A stretch of DNA of 64,000 nt from Planctomyces sp. (GCA_016795105.1 JAEUIH010000001.1:1-64000), one strand, 5' to 3'; counted from the first letter of the stretch, positions 35,100 through 44,599 are shown. Program-made: numbers and translations. The notes: generated by a model not told the origin, from the sequence alone.

Positions 35100-37427
35100 A
35101 TGTTTGATATGGAACGATTCAAGACTGACGTGCTTGCCCTGGGGCTGCTTGCTCTGGTGGTGTTCGTTGGCTTGAGCTTCATCAGCTATGACTCGGCCGA
35201 CCCGCCTTCAAATCTTGTCTTTCCCCAACGCCAGGTTCCCACAAATCTGTGTGGTGAAAGCGGGGCAGCAATTGCTTTCTATTCCCGGCAATTACTGGGA
35301 CTCGGAATCTGGGTCGTTCTTGCCGGTCTCATTTCCTGGGACCTGAAACTGTTTTCACGCGAACATCCGCGTCGCACGCTGATGACTCTGTTTGGACTAT
35401 CGCTTCTCGTCATCGGCTCCTGTGCGGTGTTCCATCTGTTGTTTCCGGGAGTGACTTCGGGATCCGCCTATGGTAGCGGGGGACAGATTGGGGCGTGGAC
35501 CGGGGTGATGCTGCAGGAGCGATTCTCCTCAACTGGTGTGCTAATCATGGCTCTCAGTGTGTTGATTGCCGGCTGGCTGCTGACTCCATTGTCGGACCTT
35601 GCGAAACCTGGAATGCGAGCGTTGGCGGTTCCCGTCACTGCAGGTCGGACTGCAGCGTTTTTTGTTGGGCGCATGGTTCGCCGTACGTCGCCAAATGCTC
35701 GCAATCCGATGGTTGAAACTCCGGTTGTTGCGGACAAGGAAGAGGATGAACTGCCCGCTACAATTCCGTTTCAGACGTCACCAGTGGTTGCAGAACCCGT
35801 CGTCGACGTTGATGACGCTGCTGGTGCTGAAACCGAGGATCGAACAATTCGCATCAATCCACCGACTCCGATTTCCCTTCACCAGCCGAATGCCGCAACG
35901 GTTACGAAGCCACATCCGGGCTATTCATTGCCGGACCCGGCGATTCTGTCGATGCCCGAAGAATTTCCGTATGAGCTCCTGGCTCGAAAAGCACGGATTG
36001 CGGCAGCAACTCTTGAGAAGACCTTCGAAGAATTCGGCCTCAACATTCGTGTGAGTGAAATCGATACTGGACCGGTTGTCACACAGTTCGAGCTCGAACT
36101 CGAAGCTGGGCTGCGGCTGAACAAGGTCACTGCACTGGAGGACGACCTTGCGATTGCTCTGCGAGTTCCGTCAGTGCGAGTCGTTGCTCCGATTCCGGGT
36201 AAGAACACGGTCGGGGTTGAGGTTCCTAACGACAAACAGGTGATGGTGAGGCTTCGCGAACTTCTTCAGATTGCCGGACCAGGTGCGGGCGATCTTCGAG
36301 TTCCTCTGTTCCTCGGCAAGGACGTAAGTGGAAGGCCACTGACAGTTGATATGTGTAAGATGCCCCATCTGCTGATTGCAGGTCGCACGGGTACAGGAAA
36401 GAGCGTGTGCCTGAATACGCTGATCCTGTCAATTCTCATGACTCGAACTCCTGATGAAGTTCGAATGCTGATGATTGACCCGAAGATGGTGGAACTCAGC
36501 CCATACAAGAAAATTCCACATCTCATGCATCCCGTCATAACGGACATGAAGAAGGCGGAAGCAGTTCTGGCGTGGGCGGTTGACAAGATGGAAGAGCGAT
36601 ACGATCTTCTCGCAAGAGTTGGCGTCCGACATCTTGACAGCTACAACAAGATGGGCAAGGAGAAAGTGCTGGAACGGCTGGGCGTCAGTCCATACGATGA
36701 CGACGCCGAAAGCGTGCCGGACAAGATGCCCTACATTCTGATCATTGCGGATGAAATGGCAGACCTGATGATGACATCAGGGAAGGAAGTGGAATCTCAC
36801 ATTATTCGACTTGCACAAAAATCACGAGCGGTCGGAATTCATCTCGTTCTTGCAACACAAAAACCAACGGTCGATGTGATTACGGGGCTCATTAAGTCGA
36901 ATCTCCCTGCTCGAATTTCGTTCCAGGTGGCAAGCCGAATGGACAGCCGCGTCGTTCTGGATGAAGGGGGCGCAGAGCGATTGCTTGGAAGTGGCGATAT
37001 GCTCTATCTCGCTCCGGGAACCAGCAGTCTGACTCGAGCTCAGGGTACGTATGTCAGCGATGACGAGATCAATGCAGTCATTGACTTCTTCAAGGATGTC
37101 GAGCCGGAATACAGTTCAGAACTGCAGCAGCTTACTTCGAGCACAGCTGGCAGCGCTGGAGCGGCGGCAGGTGGTGACAGTGGTCCTCGACACCACGATG
37201 ATCTTTATGACGCGGCAATTGATGTGGTTGTTCGAGAGGGACGAGGAAGTGTCTCATTGCTTCAGCGTGCACTTGGAATCGGCTACGGTCGTGCAGCCCG
37301 TATGATTGATTACATGGCAGAAGATGGAGTTGTCGGCGAATACAATGGAGCTCAGGCCAGAGAAGTTCTTTACTCTCCGGAACAGTGGGAACAACTCAAA
37401 GCCCAGCGTGAACGAGAAGACTCTTAG
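35100..37427 (+). CDS. ftsK: DNA translocase FtsK/SpoIIIE
   Basis: 775 residues from the ATG at 35100 (MFDMERFKTD, with AAAGGACGGG upstream); 35067 is an alternative start. Four N-terminal membrane helices (about 10-190) are followed by an acidic/Pro linker and the motor: alpha/beta domains (EFGLNIRVSEIDTGPVVTQFE), Walker A AGRTGTGKSVCLNT (about 427-440), MLMIDPKMVELSPY, and Walker B ILIIADEMADLMM. The C-terminal gamma winged helix (DDLYDAAIDVVVREGRGSVS) would read KOPS polarity sites. It moves chromosome ends through the division site and activates XerCD at dif. The length is typical of short-linker FtsK. Confidence 0.96.
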   Translation: MFDMERFKTDVLALGLLALVVFVGLSFISYDSADPPSNLVFPQRQVPTNLCGESGAAIAFYSRQLLGLGIWVVLAGLISWDLKLFSREHPRRTLMTLFGLSLLVIGSCAVFHLLFPGVTSGSAYGSGGQIGAWTGVMLQERFSSTGVLIMALSVLIAGWLLTPLSDLAKPGMRALAVPVTAGRTAAFFVGRMVRRTSPNARNPMVETPVVADKEEDELPATIPFQTSPVVAEPVVDVDDAAGAETEDRTIRINPPTPISLHQPNAATVTKPHPGYSLPDPAILSMPEEFPYELLARKARIAAATLEKTFEEFGLNIRVSEIDTGPVVTQFELELEAGLRLNKVTALEDDLAIALRVPSVRVVAPIPGKNTVGVEVPNDKQVMVRLRELLQIAGPGAGDLRVPLFLGKDVSGRPLTVDMCKMPHLLIAGRTGTGKSVCLNTLILSILMTRTPDEVRMLMIDPKMVELSPYKKIPHLMHPVITDMKKAEAVLAWAVDKMEERYDLLARVGVRHLDSYNKMGKEKVLERLGVSPYDDDAESVPDKMPYILIIADEMADLMMTSGKEVESHIIRLAQKSRAVGIHLVLATQKPTVDVITGLIKSNLPARISFQVASRMDSRVVLDEGGAERLLGSGDMLYLAPGTSSLTRAQGTYVSDDEINAVIDFFKDVEPEYSSELQQLTSSTAGSAGAAAGGDSGPRHHDDLYDAAIDVVVREGRGSVSLLQRALGIGYGRAARMIDYMAEDGVVGEYNGAQAREVLYSPEQWEQLKAQREREDS

Positions 37428-37438
37428 GGAGCTCATTC

Positions 37439-38416
37439 ATGTCGGGCCGACCGGTTGTCGTCATCCCAGGTGACTTCCCTCCAATGGTTGGGCGTTCACG
37501 ATACCTGGACGACCTGCGTCAGATCGCAGATGTGATCATCTATCATGATCGTCCCCAATCCATTGAAGAGAAACGGCGGAGGCTGGAGCCTGCGGATATT
37601 CTATTGAACTCCAGAGGTGCTGTGCAGTTCACTTCTGAAGTGATCTCAGAGCTTCCAAAGCTGAAAATGATCGCGGTTTGCGGCATTGGATATGACGCCA
37701 TTCATCTCCCGTCAGCGACTGCTGCCGGAATCGTTGTCAGCAACATTCCGGGCAAAACGGCCGTTGTGGTCGCTGAGCATGCGCTTGCACTGATGCTGGG
37801 AACTGCTCGCCGACTCCCGAGCATGACCAATGATGTTCGCTCCGGTCACTGGAGCGGAAACCTCGGCATTTCGCTCGCCGGTCGTCAGGTTGGGATCATT
37901 GGAACGGGTAACATCGGTTGTCAGATGGCTCGCATCTGCCGGGGAATTGGCATGAATGTTTTTGCCTGGTCGTTTCATAAGGACGATCAAAAGGCCGCTG
38001 AGTGCGGATTCAGATATGTGGATCTGGACGAGTTGTTGCAAACGAGTGATGCGGTCAGTTTGCATGTTCGGCTCACAGATCAGACTCGCGGGATGATCGG
38101 ACGCCGAGAACTGAACCTGATGAAGCCGACGGCGATCCTTGTGAATACAGCCCGAGGACCAGTGGTCGATACTCAGGCCCTCGTCGATACACTCAGGAGC
38201 GGACATCTCTTCGGCGCCGCACTCGACGTCTATGACTCAGAACCCGTCCCTGTCGATCATCCACTGCTTCAGTGCCCAAACCTTGTGTTGACCCCACACA
38301 GCGCCGACCAGACTCAGGAAGGGCTCGATCTGCTCACACTTGGATGTGTCGAGAACATCAAAGCCTTCCTTTCCGGCCATCCCATTAACGTGGTGAATCC
38401 TCAGGTTCAGCGATAG
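37439..38416 (+). CDS. D-isomer-specific 2-hydroxyacid dehydrogenase
   Basis: 325 residues beginning 11 bp after ftsK, with GGGAG upstream. The Rossmann motif GIIGTGNIGCQMA, the catalytic region VNTARGPVVDTQALV with Arg, the Glu in DVYDSEPVP, and LTPHSADQT with the catalytic His are present. It is a NAD(P)-dependent 2-ketoacid reductase of the phosphoglycerate/glyoxylate dehydrogenase group; the substrate cannot be told. The 120-bp repeat at the island edge starts 11 bp after its stop. Confidence 0.93.
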   Translation: MSGRPVVVIPGDFPPMVGRSRYLDDLRQIADVIIYHDRPQSIEEKRRRLEPADILLNSRGAVQFTSEVISELPKLKMIAVCGIGYDAIHLPSATAAGIVVSNIPGKTAVVVAEHALALMLGTARRLPSMTNDVRSGHWSGNLGISLAGRQVGIIGTGNIGCQMARICRGIGMNVFAWSFHKDDQKAAECGFRYVDLDELLQTSDAVSLHVRLTDQTRGMIGRRELNLMKPTAILVNTARGPVVDTQALVDTLRSGHLFGAALDVYDSEPVPVDHPLLQCPNLVLTPHSADQTQEGLDLLTLGCVENIKAFLSGHPINVVNPQVQR

Positions 38417-38427
38417 CCTGTGTGATT

Positions 38428-38548
38428 GGTAACCACGAAAGACACGAACCACACGAAGAAAAGCACAACCGGGCACTTCTGCGATTCTTCCGGCGATTTC
38501 GCGTATTCCGTGGTCAAAACGCCAGCCCCGCCGACGATTTGAATTCAA
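38428..38548. repeat. Left copy of ~120-bp direct repeat bounding the island
   Basis: It starts TAACCACGAAAGACACGAAC and includes CACAACCGGGCACTTCTGCG, TATTCCG and GGTCAAAA-GCCAGCCC. The same ordered blocks recur at 55866-55989 in the same orientation, with a short copy at 32269. This is a dispersed family, but its two long copies in the window enclose the 17.4-kb accessory region. Confidence 0.85.
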
Positions 38549-38668
38549 CCAACTGTTCGATTCCCTCCACGGAACCTGGTTGCGGCTGAGCGAAGCGAAG
38601 CCGCGATGGATGCTTGTGGCTCTCGGCAGGCCTCACCCATTGCCCCCGACTCCTTTGGTCTCCGCGGC

Positions 38669-39139
38669 TTAGCCCTTACGGCGAGCCATCGAGATGAAGT
38701 ACGCACCTATGCCGAAGAGACTAAGCACTCCAATGCCAGGACTTCGAACGACACGAGCCAAACCACCGATGAAGTACAAGCCGCCGAGCACGAAGAAGAT
38801 GCCACCAACCCCATAACCAATGAACACGGCAAGCTTCTCAGAAGCGGATCGAGGAAGAAGATGCGACATGAAGGTCTTCTTCTTGAAGCGCTCGGGGATC
38901 TGCCTCGGAGGAATTTCGTAAACAAACTCGCCGGGCGATTCCTCCACCGACCAAATGGACGTGTCTGGAATCTCCGGGAATGCCGGCGCTTCACTCTGCG
39001 GGACAAACTGCGAATCCGACTCTTCGACATCTTCGATAATGTCTGGTTCCGTATTGGTTGTCTGGCAGCCTGGACATATGCCACCTGCCATAAGAACAAC
39101 ACGCCTTGAACAGACTGAACACCGAACCACTTGTACCAT
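38669..39139 (-). CDS. Small zinc-ribbon membrane protein, paralogue A
   Basis: 156 residues. The N-terminal zinc ribbon has Cys pairs CSVC and CPGC (residues about 7-25), then an acidic linker, IPPRQIPERFKKKTFMSHLLP, and two C-terminal membrane segments (VFIGYGVGGIFFVLGGLYFI and GIGVLSLFGIGAYFISMA). It is a clear paralogue of 45049-45519, with the same order and near-identical C-terminal half. The duplication also covers about 30 bp beyond the stop codon (GGTCTCCGCGGCTTAG here, GATCTCCGTGGCTTAG there). Start supported by GGGAAGA. Function unknown. Confidence 0.8.
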   Translation of the reverse strand: MVQVVRCSVCSRRVVLMAGGICPGCQTTNTEPDIIEDVEESDSQFVPQSEAPAFPEIPDTSIWSVEESPGEFVYEIPPRQIPERFKKKTFMSHLLPRSASEKLAVFIGYGVGGIFFVLGGLYFIGGLARVVRSPGIGVLSLFGIGAYFISMARRKG

Positions 39140-39342
39140 CTGGTTCTTCCCGAGAATTAATGGCTGCCTACATGGCAGTGGACTATACGTAGGGAACCCT
39201 GTTCGTACGACCTAAGTCCAGCAGAATTCGGGGCAAATTTTCAGGACAACAGAAATCGATTTGTGTTCAGGCCGATTTCATTTGACAACAACAAGGTCGC
39301 ATCCGCAGCCAGTCGAGTCCATGAACTGCCTGACTCCTGCGA

Positions 39343-39540
39343 TTCTGCGATTGACCCCCGCGGGGTCGCACAACAACCACAGAAATGCAGCTTTTGTACT
39401 CGTACTCCGCAACGCGGTACTCGTACTCGACCGAACCCTCCATTACTCCCATTCGCACCCGTAACACCTTGCTGATCTTCCGCTGCCTTCTCTGCGTCCT
39501 TGCGCCTCCCCGCCTCTGCGTTACCTTTTCCTCCAGCCCG
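39343..39540. repeat. GTACTC composite repeat, copy A (left end and core)
   Basis: The leader block CGATTCTGCGATTGACCCC is followed by the left end (39396-39430: GTACTCGTACTC, 9 bp, GTACTCGTACTCGA) and the core (CTTCTCTGCGTCCTTGCG, CTGCGTTACC, CCAGCCCGT). No inverted right end is visible. The surrounding region 39140-39556 holds no gene. Confidence 0.85.
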
Positions 39541-39556
39541 TCCGTAGTTCATTTCT

Positions 39557-40417
39557 CTACCACGTTCTTAAATGTGAAATGCGTGGTTCGCGGTTGTGAC
39601 CTTCCGCGGCTCGCACGATTGGCAGCATCTGGAATCCCGTCGCGCTGAACCGTGAGGCAATCGCTGGATGGCGACTGAGATGATTCCGGCTGGCTGGTCC
39701 AATCGTCTTGCCTCCGCATGGATCGGGTGTCCACGCCCAATTCTCGTCGGGATTCGGCCCCGTCCCGCGTGTGAAGGTCAAATTCCAGTCTACTTCCCAA
39801 TCGAACGATTGGATCGGCTCGACAGCTCCGGTTGGTGACTTTGCGGCTAAGACAGTCGTAAACTGCAGCCTTAGCCAGACATGGTGAAGCCAGTTGGATA
39901 CAGGGAATCGACTAGCCACCGGGTTCATCCTGCGACACTCAATGAAGTCAGCAGGTGTGTCATTGAACGGAATCAATAAGTTGTGATGACTCGCAGTTGC
40001 CGTCTGAACAGAAAGAGGGTGATACCACGGCTGGCCTGGCTCAGCCTCTTGTGCCTGGTCCAACATCAATCGATTCTGTTCGCTGGTCGGGTAGAACTGC
40101 AGAAACACGGAACCATCGGCTGGAGTCACACCGCGATAGACAACATCGAAAACCTGAAACCGCAGGAACTGAATGAAGCCGAATTTCCATCCCGCCGCGT
40201 TGCGATAAAGCTGGAGCTGAGCGTGCGCCTGGACTCCAGGAACAGTGATCCCTCGTCCAAAACCATTACCGGACGTCAGCCCAACACCTGCGCAGCTTCC
40301 CTCGCCCGGAACATCGATCGGTTGAATCTGTCCCATACGCCTCAACGGCGCCACGACGTTCACGTTCGATTGTCCGGGCGGAGTCACTTGAATGGAGACT
40401 GACTGAACTGGAGCCAT
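39557..40417 (-). CDS. Hypothetical protein
   Basis: 286 residues with a strong ribosome-binding site (AAGGAGG, 4 nt before ATG). Sequence is beta-rich with many aromatic residues (FGFIQFLRFQVFDVVYRG, DWEVDWNLTFTRG), lacks a signal peptide or membrane segments, and fits no family I recognise. The last about 45 residues (after DPCGGKTIGPAS) are basic and irregular and run toward repeat DNA, so the original C-terminus may have been replaced. It lies 9 bp after 40427-40933 and is probably co-expressed. Confidence 0.65.
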   Translation of the reverse strand: MAPVQSVSIQVTPPGQSNVNVVAPLRRMGQIQPIDVPGEGSCAGVGLTSGNGFGRGITVPGVQAHAQLQLYRNAAGWKFGFIQFLRFQVFDVVYRGVTPADGSVFLQFYPTSEQNRLMLDQAQEAEPGQPWYHPLSVQTATASHHNLLIPFNDTPADFIECRRMNPVASRFPVSNWLHHVWLRLQFTTVLAAKSPTGAVEPIQSFDWEVDWNLTFTRGTGPNPDENWAWTPDPCGGKTIGPASRNHLSRHPAIASRFSATGFQMLPIVRAAEGHNREPRISHLRTW

Positions 40418-40426
40418 AATGCCTCC

Positions 40427-40933
40427 TTAACCGGGATTTCGAAACCCTGCATAGTCGATTGGTGTCAAAAAAAACGAACGGCTGAACAACCGCTGTTGCC
40501 AGTAGCCGGCATCGCGAAAAGCCTGTAACGTAGCACCGATCATTTCGCGATGCTTTGAAACAAAGTGATCTTCCATAATCATGACGATCCGATGGTCTGC
40601 AGCAATCTGTCTGAAACCGTCCCTCCATGGAACGACCTTCAAGTTCAGTTGGTTTGTATCAACATCCAGAGGCGACAAGCCAAACTGCGGATAGAAGTCG
40701 AGCTTGCGAATTTCGTCATCGCGTCCCAGGATGGCAAGATTCCACCCCAACTGTTGAACGGTTTGCTCATTAACACCTTCGGTCTCGATCCGCAAGACAT
40801 GTCGAAGCATCTGCCATTGTGCAACATGTCGAGTTGCCAGGAAACGCCATGCGATACCGGCAACGAGTACGAGCATTCCAAGCATGATCGCCGCGCCCCA
40901 CCGGATTCGTCGTCGCATTTGTTCAGTGACCAT
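40427..40933 (-). CDS. Hypothetical single-pass membrane protein
   Basis: 168 residues: a basic N-terminus (MRRRIRW), one membrane segment (GAAIMLGMLVLVAGIAWRF), then a soluble domain. The stretch HRIVMIMEDHFVSKHREMIG is loosely like the conserved Glu/His strand of erythromycin-esterase/TraB-type domains, but the protein stops soon afterwards (PIDYAGFRNPG), so it may be truncated. Nine bp separate it from the next gene. Confidence 0.6.
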   Translation of the reverse strand: MVTEQMRRRIRWGAAIMLGMLVLVAGIAWRFLATRHVAQWQMLRHVLRIETEGVNEQTVQQLGWNLAILGRDDEIRKLDFYPQFGLSPLDVDTNQLNLKVVPWRDGFRQIAADHRIVMIMEDHFVSKHREMIGATLQAFRDAGYWQQRLFSRSFFLTPIDYAGFRNPG

Positions 40934-41029
40934 GCGTCGTCGCGGTTCGACGCTTGAGAAATTGATGTGACTCGCGGACGTGGGAAACGGTCAGCACAAG
41001 GTTCTACACAGGGCCACCAAAGAAAGCCA

Positions 41030-41383
41030 TCATCGGGATTCGGTTTGGAATTGCTGTTGCGAATCGTCGAGCGATGTTCCGGGCGGCGAAAACAATTTGA
41101 AGAGCCGCTTTGCGAATACAACAACAAAAACAAGCCACACCAGCAAGAATATTACTGATAAGACATAGGCGGTTTCGACTTCACCGGCCCCCAGCAGGGA
41201 ACTCATGTCATGCGGTGGTCGATACGGCGCGGCTGCAAGAGCATAAAGCAAGATGGCCGGAAAAGGGAGAAAGAGTATTGGCAACATGATCGGCCAATAC
41301 CCCAGGATCTTCCGAAATCGAGATTGAGTTGTTCCATCCAGTGCAGTTGGGGCGGAATACAGATTGTTGCAACTTTCGTTCAC
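41030..41383 (-). CDS. Small membrane protein with YxAP N-terminus
   Basis: 117 residues from a GTG. N-terminus NNLYSAPTALD recalls the NPYxPP start common in small planctomycete membrane proteins. Two membrane segments (GYWPIMLPILFLPFPAILLYAL and YVLSVIFLLVWLVFVVVFA). No known family. Confidence 0.6.
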   Translation of the reverse strand: MNESCNNLYSAPTALDGTTQSRFRKILGYWPIMLPILFLPFPAILLYALAAAPYRPPHDMSSLLGAGEVETAYVLSVIFLLVWLVFVVVFAKRLFKLFSPPGTSLDDSQQQFQTESR

Positions 41384-41416
41384 GTGTCGGTCGGTTTCTT
41401 TGAACTTCAGCCACCC

Positions 41417-41767
41417 TTATCGGATCGAAGTGTTTACAGGTTTGCCATCTGCAAGGAACGTCACCTCACCACGTTCTACCTGCACTTGAATTTGAGCCAC
41501 GTCATTTTCAATCTCTGCCACCGCCACACCATCGACAAGCAAAGCGGTAGGCTGCACAACGATTTCCTTTCTGCCGGTCTTGATTGTTGCGGTGTCTGAA
41601 GCAAACGTACACCAACAATAGATCGAATCAGAGTTGGCAATGACGCTTCGTCCCGAGCGAAGAGTCCCACCAGCAGAACTACCAGAAGCGGCCACTGCGG
41701 CAAACAGCATTGCTATAACCAATAATGGTACAGCAATTAAAACCCGGTTGATCCATTGTCGTGCCAT
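41417..41767 (-). CDS. Small membrane-anchored protein
   Basis: 116 residues from the ATG at 41767, chosen because GGAGGAG stands just before it. One N-terminal membrane segment (VLIAVPLLVIAMLFAAVAA) is followed by a small beta-rich domain (SDTATIKTGRKEIVVQPTALLV). It is 33 bp upstream of the 117-residue membrane protein in the same direction. Function unknown. Confidence 0.68.
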   Translation of the reverse strand: MARQWINRVLIAVPLLVIAMLFAAVAASGSSAGGTLRSGRSVIANSDSIYCWCTFASDTATIKTGRKEIVVQPTALLVDGVAVAEIENDVAQIQVQVERGEVTFLADGKPVNTSIR

Positions 41768-42001
41768 GAGACTCCTCCGTGTTCGGGGTAGTGAAACGCC
41801 GCAAGAGTCCCTGTTTTTGCTGTTTACGTCAAGATCAACCGAGAAACAACAAAGGTCACTGGTTGCCACCCTTTAACCTGCGATTTCTTGACATCGACTG
41901 CAAGGTAACTCGCCTGCCGAGGTTGATTTGATTCTCGAAATTCGGGCGGCCCCCATTTCCGTCGCGTCATTTCGTTAGCTTGCCCTGCAGACCAGTCTTT
42001 C

Positions 42002-42418
42002 CGAGTACGATGAAGTCGGGAGAACTGAGCCACCCAAACGCCCGCCATTCCATGACAGGCGCGTGTTCAATTCAGCGATTCTGCGATTGACCCCAACGGG
42101 GTTCCTCAAGAAAGTCTCAGATGCAAAACTAACGTACTCCAGACTCGAATCTGTGGAACCCCGTTGGGTGTTGAATCGCACTGCAAACAACCGAAGAATT
42201 CAACTCTTCATACTCGTACTCGATCGAACTCTCCAATATTCCCATTCGCACCCGCAGCATCTCGTCGATCCTGGCCTGTCTTCTCTGCGCCCTTGCGCCT
42301 CCCCGACTCTGCGTAACCTTTTCCTTCAGCCCGTCTGTAATTCATGATCGAAGACTGGTTCGTTCGCCAACGTGTTTTCGAGTACGAGTGCCGTTGCGTT
42401 GAGTACGAATACGATCAA
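42002..42418. repeat. GTACTC composite repeat, copy B with an extra right-end remnant
   Basis: A solitary right-end fragment (CGAGTACGATGAAGTC, 42002-42018) is followed by a full copy: the leader block CGATTCTGCGATTGACCCC near 42076, AACCCCGTTGGG, a shortened left end (42210-42225), the core, and an inverted right end (42378-42415: CGAGTACGAGTG, 9 bp, GAGTACGAATACGA). The 590 bp between neighbouring genes (41768-42460) contain no other feature. Confidence 0.87.
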
Positions 42419-42460
42419 GTCAGAAATGCCAGAACGACCATGCGAACCCGAAGGCCGCAG

Positions 42461-42820
42461 TCATCCGAACCACAGAAAATCAATGGGCCTGGCCCACGCA
42501 AATATGCAAGTCGCAAAGAAGCCTGCACTACCCTGCAAAACCATTCGATTCGATCTTCTAACGATACCCACAGACACAATCAACGTCGCGAGTATTCCAG
42601 CCACATGGGTAAGCACCCAAAGTACAACAGAGCCTGGCTCCGAAGCCAGGACAGAGGCAAACGACTTGAAGCCACCATAGAAACGAAAACGCTCTACTGC
42701 ACTTCCCGCAATCCAAAGTCCACCCACCAATACGATCGCGGCAAGAAAAATCCGAGCCGGTTCAGTTGACGGTGAATCGGCGGGACTTCGTACTGCAGGA
42801 GGTTGATATGGATTGGGCAT
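42461..42820 (-). CDS. Small membrane protein with NPYQPP N-terminus
   Basis: 119 residues from the ATG at 42820 (MPNPYQPPAVRSP). The NPYxPP start followed by three to four hydrophobic segments (IFLAAIVLVGGLWIAG, VVLWVLTHVAGILATLIVSV and SAGFFATCIFAWA) is a layout common to uncharacterised planctomycete membrane proteins. No ribosome-binding site is obvious. The 5' end overlaps the preceding gene by 59 bp, next to an A9 tract, so translation may depend on that gene. Confidence 0.65.
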   Translation of the reverse strand: MPNPYQPPAVRSPADSPSTEPARIFLAAIVLVGGLWIAGSAVERFRFYGGFKSFASVLASEPGSVVLWVLTHVAGILATLIVSVGIVRRSNRMVLQGSAGFFATCIFAWARPIDFLWFG

Positions 42821-43298
42821 GTTTCTTTTTTTTTGGCGGTGCGACAGTATCTCCAAGCGAAAAACGAGGCCCCTCCACGCCAGATCGAATCCAGTAAGGA
42901 ATCGGGGGCGATTTGATCCCAAATGGCCCCCGATTTGTGTGATTGTAGTACAACTTTTCGTCATCATCCGTAAACCGCCCACAACACCGACAGTGAACAT
43001 AGGTGAGATTGCTGTCGGCGGCACCAACGCTAATGTCTATCCATTCTGGAATTCGGCCATCGCGGTAAAGAAAGCGTATACAATCATCTCGCGTCATCTC
43101 CCTATAGTCGTTCAGCGAAGCGAGGGAATCTGCGGGATATACGATTTCCTCGTCTTCGCGGTTGCCGTCATACGATTGGTTGGGAAAGATCCGATAGACA
43201 TACTTGTCGGGCAACTCATCAAGCAGCATCGTCTTCGCGAATGCAATAGCGTCTGCAGTCGCAAGGTCGAGTAGTTGCGAAAACTCGGATACGTTCAT
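42762..43298 (-). CDS. Hypothetical immunity-like protein
   Basis: 178 residues. Acidic, aspartate-rich sequence (ASLNDYREMTRDDCIRFLYRD) with a conserved-looking aromatic core (GRIPEWIDISVGAADSNLTY) and a Cys pair (CRCCGRF). Size and composition resemble immunity proteins of polymorphic toxin systems, without a precise family. The last about 25 residues follow an A9 tract (PPKKKKHAQ...) and overlap the next gene out of frame, so a slippage or frameshift may have changed the C-terminus. The start lies 41 bp from a GTACTC repeat arm. Confidence 0.6.
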   Translation of the reverse strand: MNVSEFSQLLDLATADAIAFAKTMLLDELPDKYVYRIFPNQSYDGNREDEEIVYPADSLASLNDYREMTRDDCIRFLYRDGRIPEWIDISVGAADSNLTYVHCRCCGRFTDDDEKLYYNHTNRGPFGIKSPPIPYWIRSGVEGPRFSLGDTVAPPKKKKHAQSISTSCSTKSRRFTVN

Positions 43299-43338
43299 CG
43301 CTCACTCTATTTTCCGTGTGACGCATCAGTGTTTTTTT

Positions 43339-43800
43339 GAGTATGAGTACCGTTTCCCTGAGTACGAGTACGAACTGAGAGGGCCCATTGGTCGGTGAGG
43401 TCCACATCGCAGAATTTGGGCTGCCCCTTCAGGGCGGTTGCGGCGGTTCTGGCTCAATTCCCTTGGGCGTTGCCCCAGGCTGCCTTAGTATGCCCCTTCA
43501 GGGCCGATGCGCGTAAAGATTCGTTCCGTGATGTTCCTGACGACCAATGTTTGATGGCGCCCTCGGGCTTTGTTTTAAAACTGCATCGGGACTCAACCGC
43601 AGATTCACCGCACAACATGCGGCCGTCGTACTCGTACTCAGCAACGCGGTACTCGGACTCGTACTCGCTCTGTCCTTGCCTTCTCTGCGTCTCTGCGTTC
43701 GCTTTCTCGACAAGCCCGTTCGGCTCTGATGATCGAAAACTGGTGCGATCAACCGCGTGTTTTCGAGTACGAGTACCGTTTCACTGATTACGAGTACGAT
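43339..43800. repeat. GTACTC composite repeat, copy C (mosaic)
   Basis: Order: a right-end arm alone (43339-43374), a CCTTCAGGG-type block (43421-43512; CTGCCCCTTCAGGGCGG ... GGGCGTTGCCCCAGGCTG ... CCCCTTCAGGGCCG), a left end (43628-43670), the core, and the inverted right end (43763-43799; CGAGTACGAGTACC ... GATTACGAGTACGA). The same order recurs at 49003-49443. The 620 bp 43299-43921 hold no gene. Confidence 0.88.
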
Positions 43801-43921
43801 GAAGTCCGGAAAGCCTGAAGACCAGAACAACTGAAATCACCGCCGACGCATTGTTCGGTCGTGAGTCTTGATCAACCAGATGGCATATACTCTTCGTAAA
43901 CAAAGAGCATTCATGGCGTGG

Positions 43922-44560
43922 TCATTTGCCCTGCGCTTCAATTGCCTGACAGAATGCATCGACGATCATTTCGGCCTTACGGATCTCGTTCAACGTGTTT
44001 TGGCTGAACTGCTCTGTGTCGTCTGGTTCTTTCAACTCGCGTAATTCCGTCGGCAGATCGACGTTGAATTGTGAGACGCCTGGCGGATCGTGCTTCATAT
44101 CGATGAGCAGCAAGCGTCCTTTGGATGAATCGATGGCTTCGCCATTTAACGTGATCGATTCTGTCTCAATGCTTTCCGTTCCACTCTTCAGGACAACTTC
44201 ATATTTGACGGTGGACTCGTGGCCGTACGTGCTGATGGTATGAAACGTCTGAGCGGACGCTCTGGTACTTTCGCCTTCAGTCTTTACTCCGGAGTTTGAC
44301 GGATCGTGATTGAATACCAGGAAATACGCGATCCTCCTGGACTGTCCAGGCGGTGTAACAGTCGCAAAAGCAACGCCCGGTTGGTTTGCCTTGACGACGA
44401 CATTGCCATTGGAAATCGAAAGGGCATCGCTTGTTGAGTTGCCCTCGCTCATGATCAGCTCTTGATATTGCGTTGGTGCACTGGACGGAGTTGGTTCCCC
44501 GCCCGTACAGCCCGCCAACACGGTGACGCCGATGACGAGCATCAATTTCAGATATTGCAC
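43922..44560 (-). CDS. Hypothetical lipoprotein
   Basis: 212 residues from a GTG at 44560, with GGAGGT 7 nt upstream. Signal sequence LKLMLVIGVTVLAGC ends in a lipobox (LAGC), predicting a lipidated N-terminus exposed to the periplasm. The rest is polar and beta-rich (YEVVLKSGTESIETESITL), ending with helix. No known family. A longer frame upstream overlaps micropeptide-like sequence at 44600-44675. Confidence 0.7.
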   Translation of the reverse strand: MQYLKLMLVIGVTVLAGCTGGEPTPSSAPTQYQELIMSEGNSTSDALSISNGNVVVKANQPGVAFATVTPPGQSRRIAYFLVFNHDPSNSGVKTEGESTRASAQTFHTISTYGHESTVKYEVVLKSGTESIETESITLNGEAIDSSKGRLLLIDMKHDPPGVSQFNVDLPTELRELKEPDDTEQFSQNTLNEIRKAEMIVDAFCQAIEAQGK

Positions 44561-44599
44561 AATTAGGACCTCCGAAGGTTGTGACAAATACTGGCGGTA

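Noticed and set aside
39240-43800. Small frames such as those rich in Tyr-Glu or Val-Leu-Val-Leu within repeats
   Set aside because: They are translations of GTACTC/GAGTAC repeat ends (EYEYR, LVLVL) in different frames.
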